Shown here: positions 56,409 through 64,000 of the stretch, piece after piece
How the letters are laid out: each line of letters opens with the position of its first letter
How positions within the stretch are numbered: the stretch's first letter is position 1
From: Isochrysis galbana
Lineage: Eukaryota > Haptophyta > Isochrysidales > Isochrysidaceae
Direction: 5' to 3'
Assembly: GCA_018136815.1 (NCBI GenBank)
Contig: CM030935.1
Location: 2,330,192-2,394,191, forward strand
DNA: 64,000 nucleotides
The notes under the pieces: generated by a model
Told to the model about the DNA's origin: nothing
Seen by the model: the letters and a program-made list of their open reading frames with translations, nothing else
Database searches by the model: none
Made by a program: the position numbers and the translations under genes

Positions 56409-57560
56409 ATGCGGGTGGTGCTCTCCTCCACAGGCCTCTCCTCCTCGGAAAGGAGGGCGCTCGAGTCGGCAGTAAGAAATCTGCCCGAGGTGACATACAG
56501 TGGGAATCTTACCTCTGAGACCACGCACCTGGTCGCACTCGACCGGACTGCGAGCAGCGCCAAGCTAGTGTGTGCAGACGCTCGGCGTCTGCACGTCGTA
56601 TTACCATCGTGGATCATCGATTCCTCAGCCAACGGGGCACTTCTGCCGCTGACGAAAGCGTACATTGTGGAGCGATCTAGCAATATGAGCGGAGCTCCCC
56701 CTTCGCCTTCCATTTGCGTCGCGCCCGAGTCAATGCCCGGCCATAATGACCCGCAGCCCTCTCACTTCACAACGCATGCACCGCCGCCAGTGGAAACACC
56801 ACAAAGTCCACTGCTAGAGAGGCAGCAGAACATGGCAATCGAGCCGTTGAAGGCGGCACCGCAAGTTGAAGCTGTGCTTTATAAGGGCACCCATCATCCA
56901 ACCGGTTCCAAGAGCATGGACTTCCCAGGTGATTCTTCCAAGAATCCTGAAACAACGCAAAGACCGTCCCAGATTTTGGATCTTCTACGATCCGCTCGTG
57001 AGCGTGGACATCTAGACGACGCCATGCTGAGCGATACCGTAAGAGTAGCTGAAGATGCAGAAATCGCCATTAGCGGCCACTTTCATCTCTTGGAGGGGTT
57101 GACCGACTTCCGCCGCAGTGCCGGGTTGTGTTTGGAGGGTGGCTTCGACATGCACGGAGATCCATACAGCCTTCGGTCAATCTTACTTTGCCTCCTGTGC
57201 CGTAATCTGAGCCACGCGGATTACTGTATGCTCTGTCTCCGCTGGGTTCCGTACACCCCTCCTATCCTTGTACAAGATAAGGCTGCGCTATTACAGGCCG
57301 TTGGTGTTGAACAGCTGGATTTCACAGTGCGCTTGGATCACGCAAGAGAGAAAAGTGCAGATGTCCTCGGGCTGCTTGGAAGTATGGGCAAGCCGTCAGC
57401 CGAGACGAATGATTTGGAAGCGCCACATGATTTAAATACTGGCATAGCTCGTACACCAGGTCATCCGTCTGAAGCAGAGATGAAGCTGAGACTACAAGTT
57501 GACAAGCTAGAGAGATTGCTACAGTTTGAGAGGGAACAACAAAAGCTAAGGTTAGCATGA
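56409..57560 (+). CDS. BRCT-domain protein with a CX2CX8CX2C motif
   Basis: 383 residues in one exon. The first 90 form a BRCT phosphopeptide-binding domain: MRVVLSSTGLSSSERRALES, a G-N-L-T-S-E-T-T-H-L-V core (TxxVTHLV type) and VVLPSWIIDSSANGALLPL with the hallmark Trp of helix 3. A Pro/Ser-rich linker (100-190) follows. The C-terminal half has LLCLLCRNLSHADYCMLC, a CX2CX8CX2C arrangement that could bind zinc, and ends in a coiled coil (MKLRLQVDKLERLLQFEREQ). A single N-terminal BRCT suggests a DNA-damage or chromatin role, but no orthologue is recognised. The start is set at 56409, in a TTCAAACGATG context. Confidence 0.82.
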   Translation: MRVVLSSTGLSSSERRALESAVRNLPEVTYSGNLTSETTHLVALDRTASSAKLVCADARRLHVVLPSWIIDSSANGALLPLTKAYIVERSSNMSGAPPSPSICVAPESMPGHNDPQPSHFTTHAPPPVETPQSPLLERQQNMAIEPLKAAPQVEAVLYKGTHHPTGSKSMDFPGDSSKNPETTQRPSQILDLLRSARERGHLDDAMLSDTVRVAEDAEIAISGHFHLLEGLTDFRRSAGLCLEGGFDMHGDPYSLRSILLCLLCRNLSHADYCMLCLRWVPYTPPILVQDKAALLQAVGVEQLDFTVRLDHAREKSADVLGLLGSMGKPSAETNDLEAPHDLNTGIARTPGHPSEAEMKLRLQVDKLERLLQFEREQQKLRLA

Positions 57561-58640
57561 GGCGAGGCCGATACTTCATGCGTGATTCCACCATCAGGTC
57601 ACGTCTCGTCATGAGAGCACGATAAGAAAGGAGCAGACAAATGCAACGAGAGTAAAAAGCACGCCGTTGTTTCTACACCTTTGTTTCTTTTGCCCCCAGT
57701 TGAGAGTGTGGTCGATGCGGCATGCGATGTGCGAATACAATATCAATAGAGGACTGCGGCATGCAGCTCGTAGCTCTTATGAATGACTGACCGGTAACGC
57801 GTATCGTTTCTTATATTAAAACTTTAAAATATTCGCACGCACTCGCACTCGCGGCCTTTAGTTCGACCACGCCAACACCCAACACCCTTTCTTTGCTCCT
57901 CTCCTCATCCTAGTATCAAAAAATGTGTACAAGTACAAGTATAGGCACAATATTCAACATTAACACCTAGGGCGGTCAAACAGGGCTTTTTAAGTACTAA
58001 TATGGGGGGGGGGGTGACATTTCATGACCATTCTCCAAATCTCCAAAGCCTACAACTAAAATCCCAGGGGGGCCACCTGCCGCCACGCACGAAAATCTTT
58101 GCCAGAAAATGGCGCGATTCTCCTCCCCCCTCCTCGCCCCTCCCTTGCGCACGGCCTCTGGGGCTCTACCGGTAAAGAACCGCGGCGCCCGCCACGGGAT
58201 TGATAGACGTATTTTGATACGTAGTATTCATCACACCGGATTCCATTTTGATCCGTCCCACTCGTCGGCCGCCTGAGATTGATCGTCTGCCTGCTGAAGG
58301 CAAGACGTCAGCTCTGCGCAGCCCTCAGCGCACCTCGTAGTCTGGTAGTGCGCGCATACGGTCCCCTAGGCCACACGCGTACCCGCCCTGACCACCCCGA
58401 CCCGCCCCTCGCAGGATTCGCCCTCGCCCGACCTTGCCATCGACTTCCAGCTTCTCAACGCTGGGGCCATCGACACCTAGCACCTGGCTCACGAGCGCCA
58501 GCTTCCAGCGTCCAGGACGCCCTCGCCGCGCTCAGGTGTCGTTCCGTCAATTATGGGACATCAGTTGTGGTGTGTGGAGTGGCATGGGAGTGGCTGTGGT
58601 GGTGAATGTGTGAGGTGCCTGTGGCTGTGCTTGAACTTGG
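57561..58640. other. Non-coding, repeat-bearing, no supported gene
   Basis: 3' flank of the BRCT gene. It holds the TTTGACCGC-type repeat at 57971-58090 (minus orientation, copy 4) and, at 58380-58470, a stretch (CACCCCGACCCGCCCCTCGC ...) homologous to 13830-13920 on the other strand. Confidence 0.5.
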
Positions 58641-59300
58641 GCAGTGTGCTGGATGGAGGGAGAGGGTGAGCGTGCCAGCGACGCGGGAGCGGTCTCAGAA
58701 GTCCTATTAATTACATGGTACGACGGAAGGGTCGGGGAGCATGACAGCGAGCGGGACGGGATGGAACACACGGCGAGGGGTGGACACGGAGGGCTGTTGT
58801 ATTCCTGCCCATCTGGAGGCTGTAGGCATGAATATTCGTGTAAGGTACGCGCTCACAATTACAATCGAACAGTCCCCCGTGTTGCCACTGACGCACAAGA
58901 CACAAAGATTCGGTTTCCCCATGGTCTCAAGTCCAGGTTTGCAGATTTTGGTCTCGAAATTTGCGATTCGAATTTTGTTTTTGCTGTTACAATAATTGTT
59001 GGCTCGTTTAAGGTAATAAACAGGCATGACTTCGACTTCTCGTTCTGCAGTCGCTCTGCGAGACTCTCTCTCTCTCTCTCTCCGTCCGCCTCTCCTCGGC
59101 CGACGGCAGGAAGATTCGTCCAAAACATTCTCCGGTCCCAAGATATCTCGTGGGGGGTGCCCGTGGTCAACCCCGAGGAAAGCTTGACGGATCCGAGGTT
59201 ACCACTGCCTCGGATGGGAACGGAGGGAACGGAAGGGAAGCGGCGAGAGGCGCGGCGGAAGTTGGGGAGTGGCCAATGACGGGCTGGACCACCTCCTCAG
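58641..59300. other. Non-coding up to an assembly gap
   Basis: Nothing is recognised from 58641 to 59170. The last 100-130 bases before the gap may hold the 3' end of the ELM1 gene on the minus strand, but the reading frame across the gap is unknown. Confidence 0.3.
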
Positions 59301-59400
59301 NNNNNNNNNNNNNNNNNNNNNNNNNNNNNNNNNNNNNNNNNNNNNNNNNNNNNNNNNNNNNNNNNNNNNNNNNNNNNNNNNNNNNNNNNNNNNNNNNNNN
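59301..59400. other. Assembly gap (100 N) in the ELM1 gene
   Basis: Exactly 100 N; true size unknown. It removes the C-terminal coding part of ELM1. Confidence 0.99.
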
Positions 59401-60572
59401 AAGCGATCTGTCGCAGCATAGACGCCTTGCGCCTCAAGACACGTTGTAAGTCGAGGGTGATCGTCAAAGAGCCCCGACCCGTGTGATTTCAGCGATGAAT
59501 CTGGTGGCCAATGTTGCGCCCGCCCGGATGCGAGCAAAATCGAGTGAAAAGTTAAGAACCGTCCCTGGCATGCGTCGATCCAAGGTATATACAACGGCAA
59601 GCGCGCACCTGCCACCTCGCTCGCCATCGAGATCGAGTCGGGAGTGACGACGACAACGTCGGACCATGCTAACATGCCAAGATATGGATTCGGCCCGTCC
59701 TGCGGTCCGCTCCAAAGCCAGATGCCCAGCCCAAGCGAGCGCGCACGCTCCACTTCTGTACGTATGACCTCGACTACTGCAGTGGGCGTTCGGCGAGAGG
59801 TAGTGACGAGCAGGCTGCCGCTTCCAGAGGAAGACAGCAGATTGCATGCCGAACGCAGAAGCTCAGATACCGCTCGTGCATCCACCATTGGTGCGAGGGG
59901 CCGATGCCACCATCGCCGCGCCATGGCCCCGCCGATCAACAACGCAATGCGTGGTTGCGGCAATGCTAGTGCTCCTTCCTCCCACTGCTGCCGGGCCTGA
60001 TCGAGAGCCGAGGCTGTCACGCCACTGAGTGCGCCGTCAGTGAGCACAACATTTGCCGGTACACTCGACAAGGACGTGTAGTCGTGCCTGGGTGCAATGA
60101 CCATGTCAAACTCGGCAGTGCTACAGAGCGGCTTCTGAATGTGGACCGTGACGGTTTGACCTACGCTCGCTCTGCGTAGTGCGACGCTGGCCGGCACGCT
60201 CGCGCGGCCACAGCTTATGGCGAGAAGCGGAAAGCCAGTGCGCCGCTCCTGCGTTCCGATCTCCACACCAATCGAGGAGGGGCCGAGCACCGCCTGCGCC
60301 GTCAGCTGCGCTCGCAGCGGCAGCCGCATTGCTGGCTGGGAGGGGAGCCAGCGGACCAGCGTGTGCTCGAGGCCAAGCGCATCGGCCAGCGCGAGCGCCT
60401 GCTTCTCCGCCCCTGCTGCCCCGTTGCCCAGCACCAGCACCGGCGCACCGCACCAGCTAGAGAGCCGGCGGCGGCACACCGGAGGCACCGGCCGTGCGAG
60501 CCGCATCGCACGCGGCGGGCGGCCGACGTCGGGTGCACAATCATGTGCGGCTTCACAGTAACGCCCGTTCAC
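59401..60572 (-). CDS. ELM1: ELM1-type mitochondrial fission factor, 3' end in gap
   Basis: Plant ELM1 recruits dynamin DRP3 to the mitochondrial surface; bacterial relatives (DUF1022) are uncharacterised glycosyltransferase-like proteins. 390 residues are visible. Matches to the plant form in order: VLVLGNGAAGAEKQALALAD (family VxGNGFxGxENQxxGL), FPLLAISCGRASVPASVALR, VTVHIQKP, EFDMVIAPRHDY, NVVLTDGALSGV, IALLIGGAMARRWW, LLVTTSRRTP, IWLWSGPQDGPNPYLGMLAW and VVVVTPDSISMASEVAGARL (TADSVSxxSEA). The last 50 or so residues, including the usual SYPPLNDT motif, fall in the gap. The start may be 60572 or Met 23 at 60506. No intron is seen. No predicted targeting peptide, in keeping with a cytosolic peripheral protein. 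Confidence 0.9.
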
Positions 60573-61800
60573 ACAATCTTTGTTTCATTGATTTGTTTGT
60601 GCGATGTTGTGTTAGTTTTCGCGGTGTTTTCTGGTTGGTGAGTGAGTGATGTGTGATGTGCGGGTGGTGTCTCGTGTCTCCTCGTGGCCTGCCCGATTGG
60701 CGTGGCTGTTTGGGTGGCCCCTGTGTATTTGGTGTCTGGTCTAGCCCTCTAGCCCCCCATCCGGATATCCGGATGTGTCCGGATGGATCGTCAAATCGCA
60801 AATCGGTCACGCAGCACGCAGCGGCAGTGGCGCTAATTAATAAGGGCGATGTCGGTAGTGAGGTAGCGTGACCTGGAACGTAGTAGGCGTTAGCCAGGAA
60901 TCTTCAGATGTTTTTAGCACTGAATCTTTAGATGTTTTGAAACAACTGTATAATCTTGTTTCTATTTTACATGTTATTTATATATTACATATTACATAGC
61001 AAGCAAACTAACATAAATTAACCATGGGCATATTTGAATTTGCAAATTGAATTTGATGGCTCAACCGACTCTGTCCCAGATTTGAGATCGACGGAACGCA
61101 ACCTCGGCGATGCCTCCCATCACCTGTCACCTGCCGTTGGGCTACGATGTCTAATGTGATGATGTATGATGTGCTGATGATGCTATATGTGATCTGCATG
61201 CCCCTTCTAAGCTTCTAAGGCGAAGGGTGAGGTGTCGCTCTCGGCATATGCTGTATGTGCATATGCCTACGGAATCCGGAACTTGAGCACGTTTCAGTCT
61301 CGCAGGTTAGCTTAAGCTTGTACTTTTTCTCCGGAGGCAGCATGACGACACCCCTAGATGGGAGCAGAAATATACGTATTTACCGAATAGGCCAAATACA
61401 AATACATATGTATTTGGCTGTATTTGAAGCGTGTCCTGGGTTGTAGGCCTCGAATGTATTTGAAATGTATTTGCAGGCCCCGGCATCGTATTTCCTATCC
61501 AGGATGACATCGCAACTGGAAACGGGAAACGAAAACGAGGGATTTCGCCTTCGTCGTTCGTCGATTGTCGATGGGAGAGGTTAGATTTTCTTGTTGCTTG
61601 TTGTGGCAGTATGATCCTAGTGCTGAGGGACCGTGCCTCCTCGGCAACGAAACCCGGAACCCCTACACCGCGATGGGGGTTTGCGCGGTTGGTGCGTTGG
61701 TGCATGGCTCGTGCGGCGTATAAGTGGCTGAAGGCTGAAGTAGGGATGCTACCCAACAAGCTGCTCTACAAGAGTACAATTGTTGAGGTGTACTCCTACC
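60573..61800. other. Intergenic with LINE tail and repeats, no supported gene
   Basis: 60838-60920 is a 5'-truncated LINE end (GGGCGATGTCGGTAGTGAGG, CCTGGAACGTAGTAGGCG, CAGGAATCTTCAGATG), followed by a second degraded tail GAATCTTTAGATGTTTT. 61349-61500 is the GTATTTG-rich repeat (copy 2). 61607-61690 resembles the LINE C-terminal fragment at 15880. GTGATGATG-type repeats lie near 61150. Confidence 0.55.
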
Positions 61801-62133
61801 AGTAGAAGATGAGAAGAGATCCGCCGGGGGTGTGGCGAGCGACGTGGGTTGTGTTCGTGGTTCGAGTCTTCTGTACATCTCAAGTAACACCACATTCACA
61901 GAAGGGCAGAACGAAAGAAGAAGTGGGAGATTATATGAAGAGGAGGGCGACGGCCGGCTCGAGGAGATTGAGTTCTCTCCTCGCTCTTCAGACTGTGGCT
62001 CGAGGAGATCCACCCGTTGCGGCAGGCTCCGCTGATGGGGGGAGAGAGGGAGAGAGAGAGGGAGGGAGAGAGAGGGAGGAGAGAGGGAGAGAGAGGGAGA
62101 GGAAGGGAGGGAGAGAGAGAGAGAAAGGGGGGG

Positions 62134-62194
<61 letters not shown>

Positions 62195-62514
62195 CTCGGT
62201 TTGCGCCGCCGCCTTGTCGGCTTGTCGGCCGGTGGGAGAGCGGCGGCGCGCGGGGGGAGGGGGGGGGAGGGCGTGAGGGGGGGGCGGGGGGCGGCGGGGG
62301 GGGGGGGGGACACGGCTCCCCCCCGCGGCCGAGCGCCGCCGCCGTCGGGACGGTGGAGGGGGGGGGAGTTCAAAGGGGGGCGCGCGGGGGTGGTGGGAGA
62401 GCGCCCGCCGCGCCTTTGGAAAACCGTGGGGCCCGATCACGCTGTCCCCACTGAGGAGAGAGTAAAGTGGAGGATGAACGAGGCTCTCTCTCCCTCTCTC
62501 TCTCTCTCTCTCAC

Positions 62515-62556
<42 letters not shown>

Positions 62557-62929
62557 GAGGAACGCCCGGGGAGCACACGCGAGGGGAGATGAGAGCCCCA
62601 CCAAGAAGGCGCCCCTCTCTTGAAGGTGTTGGGAGAGAGGGTCTCACTACTTCTACGAATCCTCCTCTCCCGCTGTAGACGGGGGACGGGGGGGCGAGCT
62701 GCTCTCTCTCTCTCTCTCTCCGCCAGTCCACCCACACCCACGCGGGGGGGGGGGGGGGGGAAGTGGGGGGGGGGGGGGGGGGGAGATGGGGAGGAAGAGA
62801 GAGAGGGGGGGCGGGGGGGGAGGGGCGGGGGGACGGACGACGAGAGGAGAGAGAGAGGACGGGAAGAGGAAAAAGCTCGAATACAACGGGGAGCCCCTCG
62901 CTCTCCCTTCCCTCCCCCCCCGCCCCAAG

Positions 62930-62976
<47 letters not shown>

Positions 62977-63159
62977 CTTTTCTACCCTACCCTCCCCCGC
63001 TCCATCTCCCCCCCCTCCGCCCTCCCCCCCCCCCCCACTCTTTTCCCCTTCCCCTCCTCCACCTCCCCACCTCCCCCACCCCCCCCCACCTCCCCCACCC
63101 ACCCCACCTCCCCTCGTCCCCTCTCGCCTCTCGCCTCCACCCGTGCCCAACCCACTGGG
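61801..63159. repeat. Extended simple-sequence region before the kinase gene
   Basis: (GA)n at 62040-62195; G-rich tracts at 62250-62315 and 62740-62830; (CT)n at 62485-62553, 62700-62720 and 62935-62973; C-rich at 62995-63115. The long purine/pyrimidine strand asymmetry includes mirror repeats (GA arms) that could form triplex DNA. Long open frames here are artefacts of the repeats. The last 60 bases are probably the 5' leader of the kinase gene. Confidence 0.8.
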
Positions 63160-64000
63160 ATGGGCGACGTGGACAAGCCAGGACCATCGAGCAGCGGAGG
63201 CAGCACAATGGCCGACCTTCCTTCCGAGCTACAGATCGGAGAGATCCTCGGAAAGGGCGCGTATGGCGCCGTCTACGCCGCAGTCTACAACGGGAGGCGG
63301 GCAGCCGTCAAGGCGCTTCCGATTGAGGAGGGGGAGGAAGGGGCCAACATGGTGGGAGAGCTCAACGCGGAGATCAAGATGCTCAAGAAGTGTGACTTTC
63401 CGGAGGTCGTCCGATACTATGGCTCAATACTCAAAGGGCGCACGCTCTGGATCGCGATGGAGCTCTGTGATGGAGGGTCCATCTCCGACCTGATTCGGCG
63501 GACGCGCCGAGCGCTGCCAGAGGATCAGATTGCAGCTGTGTGCGCGGCCGTGGTGCGCGGACTGCACTACCTTCATAGGACCAAGGAGATACTCCATCGC
63601 GACATCAAGGCGGGAAACATCCTGCTCTGCTCCGATCCACGCGATGGAGTCGGTGTCAAGCTCTGCGATCTGGGCGTTTCCGCCTCGGTTGCCTCGCACA
63701 CAAAGCGCTCGACGGTGATCGGCACGCCGCTGTGGATGTCACCCGAGCTCATCGAATCGGGTTCCTACGGCGCCTCAACTGACATCTGGTCGCTAGGCAT
63801 AACCGCTATGGAGATGGCGGAAACTCGTCCGCCCCACGCAAATGTCAACCCAACCATTCGCGCACTCTTCTTGATCACTGCCAAGCCAGCGCCCACACTC
63901 GAGGTGCCGGAGAAGTGGTCGGCCGAGTTCCGCGACTTTGTGGAACGCGCGTGCCTCGTCAAAGACCCTGCCGAGCGCGCGACTACCCAAGTCCTGCTAA
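63160..64000 (+). CDS. STE20/GCK-type protein kinase, cut by the window edge
   Basis: A Ser/Thr kinase catalytic domain, open from ATG 63160 to the last base (280 codons). In order: GEILGKGAYGAVYAAVYNGR (Gly-loop), AVKALPIEE (catalytic Lys), ELNAEIKMLKKCDFPEVVRY (helix-C Glu), IAMELCDGGSISDLI, ILHRDIKAGNILL (catalytic loop HRD-K-N), KLCDLGVSAS (DLG instead of DFG), KRSTVIGTPLWMSPELI (activation segment and PE), STDIWSLGITAMEMAETRPP and the Arg of CLVKDPAERAT. GTPxWMxPE and WSLGITxxEMAE are typical of the germinal-centre kinase/MST branch. Met 17 (63208) is an alternative start. The C-terminal regulatory part lies outside the window. Confidence 0.92.
   Translation, partial: MGDVDKPGPSSSGGSTMADLPSELQIGEILGKGAYGAVYAAVYNGRRAAVKALPIEEGEEGANMVGELNAEIKMLKKCDFPEVVRYYGSILKGRTLWIAMELCDGGSISDLIRRTRRALPEDQIAAVCAAVVRGLHYLHRTKEILHRDIKAGNILLCSDPRDGVGVKLCDLGVSASVASHTKRSTVIGTPLWMSPELIESGSYGASTDIWSLGITAMEMAETRPPHANVNPTIRALFLITAKPAPTLEVPEKWSAEFRDFVERACLVKDPAERATTQVLL

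Noticed and set aside
61988-63150. Several frames over 150 codons rich in Ser/Leu or Arg/Glu
   Set aside because: Translations of (CT)n and (GA)n simple sequence.

Overview
This is nuclear DNA of a GC-rich, intron-containing single-celled eukaryote that builds motile flagella. It encodes SPAG17/PF6, a central-pair protein of motile axonemes. The long serine-proline-rich wall-type protein and the plant-like ELM1 point to an alga; a haptophyte or a green alga would fit, but the sequence alone does not fix the clade. Introns are short (about 70-360 bp) and mostly GT-AG. Two 100-base runs of N mark assembly gaps (29249-29348 and 59301-59400), each cutting into a gene.

Fifteen host genes can be supported. 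In order: CIAO2/MIP18 iron-sulphur targeting factor (7626-8176, +); helical-repeat protein of unknown function (10803-11957, -); Ldh2-family malate/lactate dehydrogenase (14672-15757, -); ZZ zinc finger plus SEC-C protein (18079-18624, -); Mpv17/PMP22 membrane protein (23449-24359, -, three exons); SLC35A-like nucleotide-sugar transporter (27304-28425, -); proline-rich single-pass surface protein (to 32009, +); secreted TPR protein (35261-36271, +); GLE1 mRNA-export factor (38158-40899, +, six exons); SPAG17 (43944-49444, -, two exons); cytosolic HSP90 (50019-52312, +, two exons); membrane-anchored START-like protein (54499-55832, -, two exons); BRCT protein (56409-57560, +); ELM1 (59401-60572, -); and an STE20-type kinase that runs off the right edge (63160 onward, +). 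They are unrelated housekeeping genes. SPAG17/HSP90 and START/BRCT are head-to-head pairs, each separated by about 575 bp.

The DNA between genes is a dense graveyard of mobile elements, several with exact target-site duplications (TSDs). (1) A LINE with APE-type endonuclease, reverse transcriptase and a C-terminal zinc knuckle is present as many fragments. Its 3' end is conserved (CAGAATCTTCAGATG followed by oligo-T). (2) hAT-like elements have 8-bp TSDs at 3627-5613, 21188-22085, 34332-34807, 37670-37863 and 41439-42293, and there is a hAT transposase fragment at 540-1317. (3) Two solo LTRs have TG...CA ends and 5-bp TSDs (20466-22673 and 32631-33595). (4) A Ty3-type integrase fragment lies at about 36880-37085. 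(5) A family of short elements ends in a GC hairpin followed by an AT-rich palindrome (AACTAAG...CTTAGTT). I do not recognise this last family.

The most notable structures are a four-layer nest (LINE end, LTR, internal tandem duplication, hAT) at 20282-22712, a hAT element containing a LINE copy with the inverted layout of twin priming (3627-5613), and the palindrome-ended family. No prokaryotic-type defence system, CRISPR array, rRNA or convincing tRNA was found.
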